55,352 nt of DNA from Neptuniibacter sp. 1_MG-2023 (GCF_030547185.1 NZ_JAUOQR010000016.1:1-55352); one strand, 5' to 3'; positions 16,730 to 25,365 are shown, numbered from the stretch's first letter. Notes: generated from the letters alone by a model not told the origin. Numbers and translations: made by a program.

Positions 16730-16776
16730 CTCATCATTTCATCACTATTTCATACTAGCCTAACCATTTCGTCACC
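16730..16776 (+). promoter_or_regulatory. Paired upstream activator sites of the phenol hydroxylase promoter
   Basis: CTCATCATTTCATCAC (16730-16745) and TAACCATTTCGTCACC (16761-16776) share the core CATTTCRTCAC 30 bp apart. On the other strand the first reads GTGATGAAATGATGAG, 12 of 16 identical to the meta-promoter element at 12922. They lie about 150-190 bp before the -24 box. They fit the palindromic consensus less well than the sites at the other two promoters. Confidence 0.55.
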
Positions 16777-16869
16777 CTTTAGATAGAGGGGATCGTATAA
16801 ATAATTCGTCGCAAAATAAGTCTTTGTCTGCTTGATTTTGTAGCGTTTTAATCCTAAAAAGTATTTATA

Positions 16870-16882
16870 TATCAAATAGTTA
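16870..16882 (+). promoter_or_regulatory. IHF site of the phenol hydroxylase promoter
   Basis: TATCAAATAGTTA matches WATCAANNNNTTR at every fixed position. It sits between the activator sites and the -24 box, the normal place for IHF in sigma-54 promoters. Confidence 0.65.
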
Positions 16883-16924
16883 TATTGGTTTTCTTTTTCT
16901 TTTTCTGTTTTTTGTTTCCGATTG

Positions 16925-16939
16925 TGGCACAGCCTTTGC
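16925..16939 (+). promoter_or_regulatory. Sigma-54 promoter of the phenol hydroxylase operon
   Basis: TGGCAC-AGCCT-TTGC is a perfect -24/-12 element followed by T. The expected start site is near 16951, about 31 bases before the dmpK ATG. Confidence 0.9.
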
Positions 16940-16981
16940 TGATAGCTGTTCGACTATGGCCCAAAAGGTGATTGAAACAAA

Positions 16982-17287
16982 ATGAAAAAAGCAGAGCTAG
17001 ATGTGAACAGTCAACAGAGCAACGCTTCGTTTGAACAGTTGGTGAAGTATGTTCGTGTTCGCAGCGCTGAAGGTGCTCGATTTGTGGAGTTTGATTTTGC
17101 CATCGGTGACCCAAGTCTGTTTGTTGAGTTAGTAATGCCTCAAGGGGCGTTTGAACACTTTTGTTTAAACAATAAGGTCGTTCATATGACAACTGAGCAG
17201 ATGCAGGCCGTTGATGCCGAAATGGATAAATGGCGCTATGGCGAAGAAACGCTGATGGCCCGTAACCACAATCGCACAACCCAATAA
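16982..17287 (+). CDS. dmpK: Phenol hydroxylase assembly protein DmpK
   Basis: 101 residues. The pattern FEQLVKYVRVRSAEGARFVEFDFAIGDPSLFVELVMPQGAFEHFC is the DmpK/PoxA family (phenol_Hyd_sub). DmpK is not part of the catalytic cycle; in Pseudomonas it helps assemble active oxygenase, probably through iron insertion. It is the first gene after the sigma-54 promoter, with an AAAGGTGA ribosome site. Confidence 0.93.
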   Translation: MKKAELDVNSQQSNASFEQLVKYVRVRSAEGARFVEFDFAIGDPSLFVELVMPQGAFEHFCLNNKVVHMTTEQMQAVDAEMDKWRYGEETLMARNHNRTTQ

Positions 17288-17318
17288 CAATAAACTCGTT
17301 TTGCTGGGGCACAACCGC

Positions 17319-18305
17319 ATGACTATTGAAATAAAAACAGCAACGCTAGAACCCGTAAGAAATACTTATGCTCATATTGAGCGTCGTTTCGGCGATAAAC
17401 CTGCTACACGCTATCAGGAAGCAACCTATGACGTGCAGTCTGAAAAGTATTTCCACTACCGACCGCTTTGGCAGCCAGAGAAAGAGCTGAATGATCCAAG
17501 CCGTACCGCTATAAAAATGAAGGATTGGTATGACTTTAAAGATCCCCGTCAGTTTTATTACGGTGCTTATGTCCAGCAGCGGGCAAAAATGCAAGAGGTG
17601 GCTGAGAACAACTATGCCTTCTTTGAAAAGCGCAATTTAATGGCCTGTCTTCCTGATGGAATGGAAGCGAAAATCATTAAATACCTCATTCCTCTCCGAC
17701 ATTTAGAGCAGGGAGCCAATCTAAATAATATGTACGCCTGCTCTTATGGTTACGGTACTGCGATTACGCAAGCCTGTTTGTATAACGGCATGGATCGATT
17801 GGGTATCGCTCAATACTTATCGCGTATCGGCTTAATTATTGATGGCAATACAGGTGATTCTTTAGCTGAAGCTAAACAGGCTTGGATGAACGACGCTATC
17901 TGGCAAGGTATTAGAGCCGCCGTTGAAAAGATGATTATCACAGAGGACTGGTTTGAGGTTTTGGTCGCTCAAGATGTGGTACTTGATTGTTTAATGCATG
18001 AGCTTTTCTACGTGCAATTTGATCAATGGTTACAAGATAACGGCGCTCAAGATATAGGCATGTTAACTGAGTTTATGCAGGTTTGGGCTAAAGATAATAA
18101 TCGCTGGATTGACGCAACGCTAAAAATTGCAGCGGCAGAGTCTACTGAGAATAAGGCACTTTTAGAGACTTGGGTGAGTGATTGGAAGCAGGTCATAAGT
18201 GAGGCGCTTTCTCCGCTCGCTGCAGAGATGCTAGGGAGTGATGCTTTGGCATTAGCCGAGTCGGCTCTTGATAAACGTTTAATGAAGGCAGGCCTATTTA
18301 AATAG
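17319..18305 (+). CDS. dmpL: Phenol hydroxylase oxygenase small (beta) subunit
   Basis: 328 residues from ATG at 17319 (MTIEIKTATLEPVRNTYAHIERRFGDKPATRYQE), with GGGG upstream. An in-frame TTG six codons earlier is less likely. This is the ferritin-like beta subunit of the (alpha beta gamma)2 diiron hydroxylase and lacks the metal ligands itself. Recognisable parts include QSEKYFHYRPLWQPE, WYDFKDPRQFYYGAYVQQRAKMQE and the ACSYGYGTAITQACLY segment. It lies between dmpK and dmpM with short gaps. Confidence 0.95.
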   Translation: MTIEIKTATLEPVRNTYAHIERRFGDKPATRYQEATYDVQSEKYFHYRPLWQPEKELNDPSRTAIKMKDWYDFKDPRQFYYGAYVQQRAKMQEVAENNYAFFEKRNLMACLPDGMEAKIIKYLIPLRHLEQGANLNNMYACSYGYGTAITQACLYNGMDRLGIAQYLSRIGLIIDGNTGDSLAEAKQAWMNDAIWQGIRAAVEKMIITEDWFEVLVAQDVVLDCLMHELFYVQFDQWLQDNGAQDIGMLTEFMQVWAKDNNRWIDATLKIAAAESTENKALLETWVSDWKQVISEALSPLAAEMLGSDALALAESALDKRLMKAGLFK

Positions 18306-18319
18306 GAAGGGTTCTAAAG

Positions 18320-18589
18320 ATGTCAAAAGTATATATCGCATTACAAGACAACGATGAGTCTCGTTATATCGTCGAGGCCATTGAGGAAGATAACCCTGAA
18401 GCAACGGTTATTCATATGCCTGCAATGATCCGTATAGAGATGGATGGCCGGCTTACCGTATTGAGAGAGACTGTAGAAGAAAAGATGGGACGTGACTGGG
18501 ACATTCAAGAGTTACATCTAAACCTAATTACACTCGGCGGCAACGTTGAAGAAGATGATGACAGCTTAAGTCTTCATTGGAATGAATAA
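18320..18589 (+). CDS. dmpM: Phenol hydroxylase regulatory (effector) protein DmpM
   Basis: 89 residues of the MmoB/DmpM family: VYIALQDNDESRYIVEAIEEDNP, HMPAMIRIEMDGRLTVLRETVEEKMGRDWDIQELHLNLITLGGNVEEDDD. It has no cofactor. It binds the oxygenase near the diiron site and couples electron transfer to substrate hydroxylation. It is highly acidic, as usual, and preceded by an AGGAAGG ribosome site. Confidence 0.96.
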   Translation: MSKVYIALQDNDESRYIVEAIEEDNPEATVIHMPAMIRIEMDGRLTVLRETVEEKMGRDWDIQELHLNLITLGGNVEEDDDSLSLHWNE

Positions 18590-18605
18590 AAATAAGGTTT
18601 GAATC

Positions 18606-20105
18606 ATGGCTAAGAAACTAAATATAAAAGATAAATATCGCCTGTTGACCCGTGACCTCGATTGGGAATTCTCCTATGTGGATCGTAAAGATGCGTTCCC
18701 GTTTGAAGAGTTTGAAGGCATAAAAATTACTGATTGGTCTAAATGGGAAGATCCATTCCGCTTAACAATGGATTCTTATTGGAAGTATCAAGCAGAAAAA
18801 GAGAAAAAGCTTTACGCAATTTTTGATGCATTCTCACAAAACAATGGCCACTTAAATGTGTCTGATCCCCGTTATGTGAATGCGCTTAAATTGTTTTTAA
18901 CGGGTGTCTCGCCACTTGAATATCAAGCTTACCAAGGCTTTGCCCATGTAGGTCGTCAATTTGGTGGTGTGGGTGCGCGTGTTGCTTGTCAGATGCAAGC
19001 GATCGATGAACTACGTCACGTGCAAACGCAGATTCACGCGATGAGTCACTACAATAAGTTCTTTGATGGCTTCCAAGACTATAGCCATATGCATGACCGT
19101 GTTTGGTATCTGTCTGTACCTAAGTCATTTTTTAATGATGCACGTGCGGCAGGCCCCTTCGAATTTATGGTCGCGATAGGTTTCTCATTTGAGTACGTAT
19201 TAACCAATCTGTTGTTTGTGCCTTTCATGTCTGGTGCTGCTCATAATGGTGATATGGCCACAGTGACCTTTGGCTTTTCGGCGCAATCTGATGAAGCACG
19301 CCACATGACTTTAGGTCTTGAGGTGATCAAGTTCCTGCTTGAACAACATGAAGACAATGTTCCTATTGTTCAAAAATGGATTGATAAATGGTTCTGGCGT
19401 GGTACTCGATTATTGACCATTGTGGCGATGATGATGGATTACATGCTGCCTAATAAGGTGATGTCTTGGAAAGAAGCTTGGGAGGTCTATTTCGAAGAGG
19501 CAGGTGGATCTCTCTTTAAGGATCTCGCGCGTTATGGCATCAAAATGCCTAAATATGCAGAGACTATAGAGAAAGAAAAAGAGCATGTATCTCATCAAGC
19601 GTGGTGGATCTTCTATACCCACGGTCATGCTGCAGGATTCCATACTTGGATCCCATCCGATGAAGAGTTGGACTGGTTGTCTGAAAAGTACCCAGATACG
19701 TTTGATAAGTATTACCGTCCCCGTTGGGAGCTAGCTAAAGAGATGGAAGCTAAGGGAGAGCGTTTCTATACCAAAGCGCTGCCTCAGCTCTGTACTACGT
19801 GCCAGATCCCTATGGGCTTTACCGAGATGGATGATCCTACTCAGGTGTGCTATCGCGATTCGGTTTATAAAGGTGATCGTTACCATTTCTGCTCCGACGG
19901 CTGTAAAGATATTTTTGATGATGAACCTGAAAAATATGTCCAGTCATGGCTGCCGGTTCATCAAATATTCCAAGGTAATTGCGGCGGTCCGGATGTCGAG
20001 AATGTTTTAAGTGATTTCTACCGGATGAATTTAGGTGAAGACAACATGGATATGAAAGGCTCACCTGATGAGAAGCGCTGGAAGCAATGGAAAGGTGTTG
20101 CCTGA
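18606..20105 (+). CDS. dmpN: Phenol hydroxylase oxygenase large (alpha) subunit
   Basis: 499 residues. The carboxylate-bridged diiron site is complete: E105 (PLEYQAYQ), E135 and H138 (DELRH), E196 (SFEYVL), E230 and H233 (DEARH). The C-terminus has a YHS/TRASH-like Cys region (CTTCQIPMG ... YHFCSDGCKDIFDDEPEKY). It inserts one O2-derived oxygen into phenol to give catechol, and methylphenols are usual co-substrates. A perfect hairpin follows its stop before dmpO. Confidence 0.97.
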   Translation: MAKKLNIKDKYRLLTRDLDWEFSYVDRKDAFPFEEFEGIKITDWSKWEDPFRLTMDSYWKYQAEKEKKLYAIFDAFSQNNGHLNVSDPRYVNALKLFLTGVSPLEYQAYQGFAHVGRQFGGVGARVACQMQAIDELRHVQTQIHAMSHYNKFFDGFQDYSHMHDRVWYLSVPKSFFNDARAAGPFEFMVAIGFSFEYVLTNLLFVPFMSGAAHNGDMATVTFGFSAQSDEARHMTLGLEVIKFLLEQHEDNVPIVQKWIDKWFWRGTRLLTIVAMMMDYMLPNKVMSWKEAWEVYFEEAGGSLFKDLARYGIKMPKYAETIEKEKEHVSHQAWWIFYTHGHAAGFHTWIPSDEELDWLSEKYPDTFDKYYRPRWELAKEMEAKGERFYTKALPQLCTTCQIPMGFTEMDDPTQVCYRDSVYKGDRYHFCSDGCKDIFDDEPEKYVQSWLPVHQIFQGNCGGPDVENVLSDFYRMNLGEDNMDMKGSPDEKRWKQWKGVA

Positions 20106-20130
20106 TCAGGCGACAAAATAATTAAACGAT

Positions 20131-20158
20131 CGATAGTCCCTGACAAGAGGGACTATCG
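20131..20158 (+). other. Intercistronic hairpin between dmpN and dmpO
   Basis: CGATAGTCCC and GGGACTATCG form a perfect 10-bp stem around an 8-base loop (TGACAAGA). Only A-rich or mixed sequence follows, with no T run. It ends 20 bp before the dmpO start, so it most likely protects the upstream dmpKLMN mRNA or lowers downstream expression. Confidence 0.7.
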
Positions 20159-20178
20159 TATTGATCGGGAGAATAATA

Positions 20179-20541
20179 ATGCCTATACATGCCATAACAC
20201 CTGAATACAAAGGCGAAGTATTAGATAAATTAGAAAATTTTAACGGCAACCAAGTAGTTTATGTAGGTTGGGATCATCATTTGATGTTTTGCGCTGCATT
20301 TGCATACCCTTTGCCCCCTGAAATGCCATTTAGAGCCCTGTTAGACGATGTAATGCCTGAAGCATTTAGCCTTCATCCTGAGTTTTCTAAAATTAATTGG
20401 GATAAAGCAGAATGGTTATTAGATGGTCAGCCATTTATTCCTCAACTCAATGCATCATTAATAGATCAAGGGATTGGTCATAAATCGTTATTACGTTTCC
20501 AAACGCCTGAACTAAAAGGCGTTCAGGAAGCGGGTATCTAA
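20179..20541 (+). CDS. dmpO: Phenol hydroxylase gamma subunit DmpO
   Basis: 120 residues from ATG at 20179 (MPIHAITPEYKGEVLDKLENFNG), preceded by GGGAG. The frame is open six codons further up from a TTG that overlaps the hairpin region. VVYVGWDHHLMFCAAFAYPLPPEMPFRALLDDVMPEAFSLHPEF is characteristic of the small gamma subunit of the phenol hydroxylase oxygenase. It completes the heterohexamer with DmpL and DmpN. Confidence 0.95.
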   Translation: MPIHAITPEYKGEVLDKLENFNGNQVVYVGWDHHLMFCAAFAYPLPPEMPFRALLDDVMPEAFSLHPEFSKINWDKAEWLLDGQPFIPQLNASLIDQGIGHKSLLRFQTPELKGVQEAGI

Positions 20542-20565
20542 AGCCAGTTTATAAGGTGGAATACT

Positions 20566-21627
20566 ATGACTTATGAAGTAGTTGTTGAGCCGACAGGTGA
20601 TGTGATTGAGGTGGAAGAGGGCCAGACTATATTAGATGCAGCGCTTAGGCAGGGTGTTTGGCTACCTTTTGCCTGCGGTCATGGCACTTGTGCAACCTGT
20701 AAGTGCCAAGTAACCGAAGGTGATGTGGATCTTGGTAATGCATCGCCCTTCGCGTTGATGGATATAGAGCGAGAAGAGGGGAAAATCTTAGTCTGTTGTG
20801 CAACACCCGAATCGGATTTAGTGATTGAAGCTGATATAGATGTTGATGAAGATTTTGAGGGTTTTCCTGTTAAAGACTTTATCGGCACCGTTTCGGCAAT
20901 TGAAGATCTATCACCGACGATTAAAGGTATACATTTTACCCTTGATGATGAGATCGAATTTCAAGCAGGGCAATATATAAACCTGAGCATTCCAGGAGTG
21001 GAAGGATCTCGTGCATTTTCTATTGCTAACAAACCTTCTGATAATAAAGTGCTTGAGTTGCATGTGCGTTTAGTCGAAGGGGGCGCGGGTACTACGTATC
21101 TGCATGAACAGCTGAAGGTGGGTGACACTTTAGAGCTCTCTGGTCCTTATGGTCAGTTCTTTACACGCTTGTCTGATAGTCAGGATGTTATTTTTATTGC
21201 TGGTGGATCAGGCTTGTCGAGCCCACAGTCGATGATTTTTGAATTGATCGAGCGTGGCGATAGCCGTGAGATTTATCTCTTCCAAGGCGCACGCAATGTT
21301 GCGGAGCTTTATAACAGAGCTATTTTCGAAAACTTAGCAAAAGAGCATAGTAATTTTCATTATATTCCAGCGCTGAATGCGCCAGAGCCTGATGATGATT
21401 GGCAAGGCTTTACGGGCTTTGTTCATGATGCCGCAGATGCGCATTTCAATAGCCGTTTTGATGGTCATAAAGCTTACCTTTGTGGTCCACCTCCTATGAT
21501 CAATGCCGCGATTACAACGTTGATGCAAGGGCGTTTATTTGAACGCGATATCCATATGGAACGTTTTCTAACGGCTGCAGATGAATCTGAAGATCAATCT
21601 AGGTCTGCTTTATTTAAGCGTATCTAA
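20566..21627 (+). CDS. dmpP: Phenol hydroxylase reductase (2Fe-2S, FAD)
   Basis: 353 residues. The N-terminal plant-type ferredoxin domain has C37, C42, C45 and a fourth Cys at 77 or 78. An FAD domain follows (SRAFSIANKPSD), then an NAD domain (FIAGGSGLSSPQSMI, and YLCGPPPMINAAI near the C-terminus). It passes electrons from NADH through FAD and the iron-sulfur cluster to DmpN. It is the last gene of the operon, followed directly by a strong terminator. Confidence 0.96.
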   Translation: MTYEVVVEPTGDVIEVEEGQTILDAALRQGVWLPFACGHGTCATCKCQVTEGDVDLGNASPFALMDIEREEGKILVCCATPESDLVIEADIDVDEDFEGFPVKDFIGTVSAIEDLSPTIKGIHFTLDDEIEFQAGQYINLSIPGVEGSRAFSIANKPSDNKVLELHVRLVEGGAGTTYLHEQLKVGDTLELSGPYGQFFTRLSDSQDVIFIAGGSGLSSPQSMIFELIERGDSREIYLFQGARNVAELYNRAIFENLAKEHSNFHYIPALNAPEPDDDWQGFTGFVHDAADAHFNSRFDGHKAYLCGPPPMINAAITTLMQGRLFERDIHMERFLTAADESEDQSRSALFKRI

Positions 21628-21647
21628 ACGTCTGTCTTCTCTTTTTT

Positions 21648-21672
21648 AAACCAGCGCAATGCTGGTTTTTTT
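21648..21672 (+). terminator. Terminator of the phenol hydroxylase operon
   Basis: AAACCAGC and GCTGGTTT form a stem with a GCAAT loop and a run of seven T. It separates dmpP from the next sigma-54 promoter. Confidence 0.88.
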
Positions 21673-21719
21673 ATTTCTGAGCTTTGGTCAGGTCTTGGCC
21701 ATTGATTGATAGCCTGTCA

Positions 21720-21766
21720 TTAATGATTTGATTATCCCTCTTTAGGTTATTTGATTATTTGATGAA
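21720..21766 (+). promoter_or_regulatory. Paired upstream activator sites of the envelope-module promoter
   Basis: TTGATTATTTGATGAA at 21751-21766 matches the DmpR-family consensus TTGATCAATTGATCAA at 13 of 16 positions. TTAATGATTTGATTAT at 21720-21735 is a weaker copy exactly 31 bp upstream. They lie about 100-145 bp before the -24 box, the same geometry as at the other two sigma-54 promoters. Confidence 0.65.
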
Positions 21767-21820
21767 TGATGAGGTTTGTGAAGTCGATGACTTTGTGGAA
21801 TAAAACTCAATAATAATCAC

Positions 21821-21833
21821 TAAACAATTGAAT
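21821..21833 (-). promoter_or_regulatory. Possible IHF site of the envelope-module promoter
   Basis: TAAACAATTGAAT matches YAANNNNTTGATW with one mismatch. It lies between the activator sites and the -24 box in an AT-rich stretch. Confidence 0.35.
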
Positions 21834-21863
21834 ATTAAGTATTTTATTTTTATCTAAATAAGC

Positions 21864-21878
21864 TGGCACGGTGGTTGC
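21864..21878 (+). promoter_or_regulatory. Sigma-54 promoter of the YCF48/RND/DUF1302/DUF1329 operon
   Basis: TGGCAC-GGTGG-TTGC is a perfect -24/-12 element. The expected start site is near 21890, about 51 bases before the ATG at 21941. This element falls at the 5' limit of the open frame, which is why a start at 21875 is rejected. Confidence 0.87.
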
Positions 21879-21940
21879 TCTATTCTAATCGTCGAGGTGT
21901 ATATGCACCTATAAATACAGTTTTTGGTGATGTGAATAAA

Positions 21941-22963
21941 ATGACGTCAATAACTAAAAAAAGATACGTCGATAATCTTAACTTTTATAAATCGTCAGGG
22001 CCGGCTTTAGCGAAGCTTGAAACAGCAGGGCTAGCGCTGATCATTTCTCTATCGTTAGTGGGCTGCGAAGCCCCACTTAATCTTGAAGGGGTCGAAGCCG
22101 AGAAGCAAAAGCAAGTTCGCCGTACAGACCAGCTTCAGGGCATTGCGGCCAATGCTACGACGCTAGTGGTCGTTGGTTCGGATGGTCTTGTTCTAACCAG
22201 TCCTTTAGATCAACTATCTTGGACTCGTCATCAACTTGATGATGCACCAGCGCTCGTTGATGTTGCTGTCTGCCCTGATCAAAGCTTTGTTGCGCTAAGT
22301 ATCGACAAGCGAGCTTGGTTTAGCGCCGATAATGGTCTTAGCTGGCAGTCTAAAAAACTCCCCACCCCGGAAGACCTTCTTGATCTAACTTGCGCACCTG
22401 ATAACAGTATTTGGGTCGTAGGTAGCTTTTCTACTGTCCTTAATTCTACCGATAAAGGTGAATCATGGCATGAGACGACTTTAAACGAAGATGCCATGTT
22501 GACGGGTATTCAGTTTGTCGATCAAAACACGGTCTTTATCAGTGGTGAGTTTGGTTTAGTCAGTCGTAGTGATGATGCGGGCATGAGCTGGAATACACCG
22601 GAGATGATTCCCAATGACTTCTATACCCATGCGGCTCATTTTACTTCAGCCTCAGAGGGCTGGGTCGGTGGTTTAAGTGGTCAAATTCTTTATACAGAGG
22701 ATGCGGGGGTTAGCTGGGAAAAACAACTAACGCCGACTGAATCGCCTATTTATGGTTTTTATTCTATAGGGGAAAAGCTCTTTGCCTTTGGTGATCACTC
22801 AACACTGTTGAGTTTTACCGGTCAGGATTGGGCAGAAATAGATACCCATGGTCGTCCGGTGTATTTGCGTGATGTCACACAACTACCGTCAGGAGATTTC
22901 CTCTTGGCTGGAGGCTCTGGGTCTCTGTTTTCTTTAGCTATTCAACCTATATCTGGTAAGTAG
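21941..22963 (+). CDS. YCF48-like beta-propeller lipoprotein
   Basis: 340 residues from ATG at 21941, with GGTGA about 10 bases upstream. A hydrophobic segment (AGLALIISLSLVGC) ends in a lipobox Cys, so it is predicted to be an exported lipoprotein, although about 35 residues precede the hydrophobic stretch. The rest is a series of BNR/YCF48 blades with recurring SxDxGxSW motifs (SADNGLSW, STDKGESW, SDDAGMSW, TEDAGVSW). Such proteins commonly precede RND/MMPL transporters with DUF1302 and DUF1329 partners. Its exact role is unknown; an assembly or scaffold role is inferred from YCF48 itself. Confidence 0.85.
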   Translation: MTSITKKRYVDNLNFYKSSGPALAKLETAGLALIISLSLVGCEAPLNLEGVEAEKQKQVRRTDQLQGIAANATTLVVVGSDGLVLTSPLDQLSWTRHQLDDAPALVDVAVCPDQSFVALSIDKRAWFSADNGLSWQSKKLPTPEDLLDLTCAPDNSIWVVGSFSTVLNSTDKGESWHETTLNEDAMLTGIQFVDQNTVFISGEFGLVSRSDDAGMSWNTPEMIPNDFYTHAAHFTSASEGWVGGLSGQILYTEDAGVSWEKQLTPTESPIYGFYSIGEKLFAFGDHSTLLSFTGQDWAEIDTHGRPVYLRDVTQLPSGDFLLAGGSGSLFSLAIQPISGK

Positions 22964-22974
22964 AGGCCTTTATC

Positions 22975-25365
22975 ATGGATAAGCAGTCCACTAAGGCTCA
23001 TAAGGCCACCCATTTTTTACATAACTTGGATGAAGCAGTATTTGCTTATCCTAAGTTAATTCTAAGTTGTATTTTACTGGTGACGCTCTTTTTCGCGTAC
23101 CAGATTCCGAGTGTGAAAATGTACTCGGATTTCGCTGACCTGCTGCCGCAGGAACACACTTACATAGAACTTCACAACGAGATTAAGGAGTCCTTTGGGG
23201 GAGCCAATGTTGTGATTGTTGGGGTGGAAGTGGAAGAGGGGGATATCTTCAGTAATGCTGCCCTCGAAAAGATCCATCGTGTAACTCAAGCTGTAGATAG
23301 CTTACCTGGTGTTAACCATAACCTTGTTGCCAGTGTAACTCACCGTAACTCCCGTAAAGTGTGGATGACGCCGGAAGGTAACGTCAACTCTGAGTCCTAT
23401 TATGATTCTCAGGGTGGTGAAATGAATGTGGAAGCCCTATCGGAGCTTCGTTCCGACGTGTTGGCTGATCCTAGAGTGTATGGCCCATTAGTATCGCCAG
23501 ATATGAAAATGGCGCTGGTTAAAGCGCAGTTAAATGAAGGCCAGTTGGATTACGTTAAGACCTTTAATGAGATCCAAAGCTTACGTGATGCGGAAAACGC
23601 TGAGGGCTTTAAGATCCATGTTACTGGCCAGCCTATGCTCGTTGGTTGGGCGTATCAGTACTTAGATCAGATCATAGAGATCTTCCTATTTACAGCGCTG
23701 ATTATGTTGTCATTGCTGATCTTTTACTTCCGTAAAGCCTACGGGGTGCTGATTCCTTTAGCCGCGGTGATCGTTTCCTCTATTTGGGGGATCGGTATTA
23801 TTTCGTTGTTTGGGTATAACCTTGATCCATTAGGGTTGGTAATCCCATTCCTTATCTCTGCCCGTGCCATGTCCCATGGTATTCAGATAGTCGAGCGCTA
23901 CTATCAAGAGCTGAATGATCATTCAGATCATCATGCTGCCGCTCGAAGTACCTTTGAGAATCTATTCCGCCCTGGAAGCTTAGGTGTAGTATCTGATGCC
24001 ATAGGGCTGCTGTTAATTGCGATAGGGTCTATTCCACTTAATACCAAACTGGCCCATTACGCTTCCCTCTGGGCGTTATGCATTATTATTACCGTATTGC
24101 TAGCAGTTCCTCTTTTACTATCAATCCTTCCTAAGCCTAAAAACACTGAAGTTAAACACAATATATTTCGTAATGTTGGCTTTGCTTGTGCTGAAATTAT
24201 TAGTGATAAACGCTCAGCAAAAAATGCCTTATGGATAGCGGCTTTCTTTCTTGTGGGAGGCTGGTACTTCTCCTCTAAAGTTGTGATTGGTGAGTCTGAG
24301 CCGGGTTCGCCGATTCTCTATCAAGATCATGATTACAACCAATCATCTAAAGCGATCAATGATAGTTTTCCTGGTTCAGAGGAGCTCTATATTGTGGCAG
24401 AGACCTCAGAGAAGGGCGGTATTAAACGTCCAGAAGTCCTTAAAGCGTTAAGTGAGCTTGAAAACCACATGATGCTTGATCCTGAGGTTGGTGGGGCAAA
24501 AGGGATTCCTGATTTAGTAAAACAGGTTAACCGTTTACTGCACAATGATGATCCCCGTTGGACCCAGATCCCTGCAGATCCGCAATATGTAGGTGGACTT
24601 ATGTTTACCTACATGATGTCGAGCCCCATTCCTGGAGCGCTGAATGAGTTTGTCGATACCGATGAGCGAATCGCCAATCTAGTTTTCTATTATAAAGATC
24701 ACCAAGGAGAAACGATCCGTCGTGCCATTCACACGGCTAAAGAGTGGATTACCGCTAATGAAGGCAAAGTTGAAGGACTTACGATTCGCCTTGCTGGCGG
24801 CACGATTGGCGTGACGGCAGCGATGAATGAAGCGGCCTATGAAACCAACCTATGGGTTTTACCTTTAGTCTTTATTCTGATCTTCCTCATGGTGATGTTT
24901 TTCTATCAGTCATTAGCGGCGGGCACCATGATGTTTATGGCTATGCTCTTTGCGACCACCTTGACCTACGCCTATATGGGGGTAACTCAAATGGGTATCA
25001 ATATTAACACTGTCCCCATTATTGCGGTGGGCGTAGGTGTAGGTATCGATTACTCAATCTACATGATGGATCGCATTCGCTCCGAGATGGTGAAGCTGCA
25101 AGATTTAAATGTAGCGGTGAGAGAGGCGATCCGCACCACTGGGCTAGCGATCAGCTTTACGGCCATTACCTTGATGGCGGGTATCGTGATGTGGGTGTTG
25201 TTATCTGATCTTCGTTTCCAATCCGATGCTGCGTTACTGCTGATGGTTATGGTGGTGCTAAATGGCGCGGCAGCCATGCTACTGGTACCTAGTTGGATAC
25301 TGGTCTTTAAACCTAAATTTATCTGCAAGGCTTACCAAGATGATGATGGTGTTCTTCATTCGTGA
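22975..25365 (+). CDS. RND/MMPL-family transporter
   Basis: 796 residues with the two-fold MMPL/RND topology: one N-terminal helix (about 25-45), a large periplasmic loop, five helices (about 225-390), a second lead helix near 420, a second loop and a final five-helix block (about 625-785). GVGVGIDYSIYMMDRIR in the second half is the conserved SSD-like transmembrane segment. It lies 11 bp after the YCF48 gene. Relatives export or move lipids and hydrophobic compounds using proton motive force. The direction of transport and substrate are unknown. Confidence 0.9.
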   Translation: MDKQSTKAHKATHFLHNLDEAVFAYPKLILSCILLVTLFFAYQIPSVKMYSDFADLLPQEHTYIELHNEIKESFGGANVVIVGVEVEEGDIFSNAALEKIHRVTQAVDSLPGVNHNLVASVTHRNSRKVWMTPEGNVNSESYYDSQGGEMNVEALSELRSDVLADPRVYGPLVSPDMKMALVKAQLNEGQLDYVKTFNEIQSLRDAENAEGFKIHVTGQPMLVGWAYQYLDQIIEIFLFTALIMLSLLIFYFRKAYGVLIPLAAVIVSSIWGIGIISLFGYNLDPLGLVIPFLISARAMSHGIQIVERYYQELNDHSDHHAAARSTFENLFRPGSLGVVSDAIGLLLIAIGSIPLNTKLAHYASLWALCIIITVLLAVPLLLSILPKPKNTEVKHNIFRNVGFACAEIISDKRSAKNALWIAAFFLVGGWYFSSKVVIGESEPGSPILYQDHDYNQSSKAINDSFPGSEELYIVAETSEKGGIKRPEVLKALSELENHMMLDPEVGGAKGIPDLVKQVNRLLHNDDPRWTQIPADPQYVGGLMFTYMMSSPIPGALNEFVDTDERIANLVFYYKDHQGETIRRAIHTAKEWITANEGKVEGLTIRLAGGTIGVTAAMNEAAYETNLWVLPLVFILIFLMVMFFYQSLAAGTMMFMAMLFATTLTYAYMGVTQMGININTVPIIAVGVGVGIDYSIYMMDRIRSEMVKLQDLNVAVREAIRTTGLAISFTAITLMAGIVMWVLLSDLRFQSDAALLLMVMVVLNGAAAMLLVPSWILVFKPKFICKAYQDDDGVLHS

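Larger units (their letters stand above)
16481..16981. promoter_or_regulatory. 501-bp regulatory region, activator 3 / dmpK
   Basis: No gene is seen here. The right half holds the phenol hydroxylase promoter with activator and IHF sites, listed separately. A pyrimidine tract of about 30 bases (16889-16919, repeats of TTTTTC) lies just before the -24 box. The left part, about 16481-16700, carries the promoter for the activator pair, but no clear box was identified. Confidence 0.6.

Noticed and set aside
21875-21940. Upstream extension of the YCF48-like protein
   Set aside because: The extension begins with a TTG that is the -12 element of the sigma-54 promoter, so it would not be transcribed.
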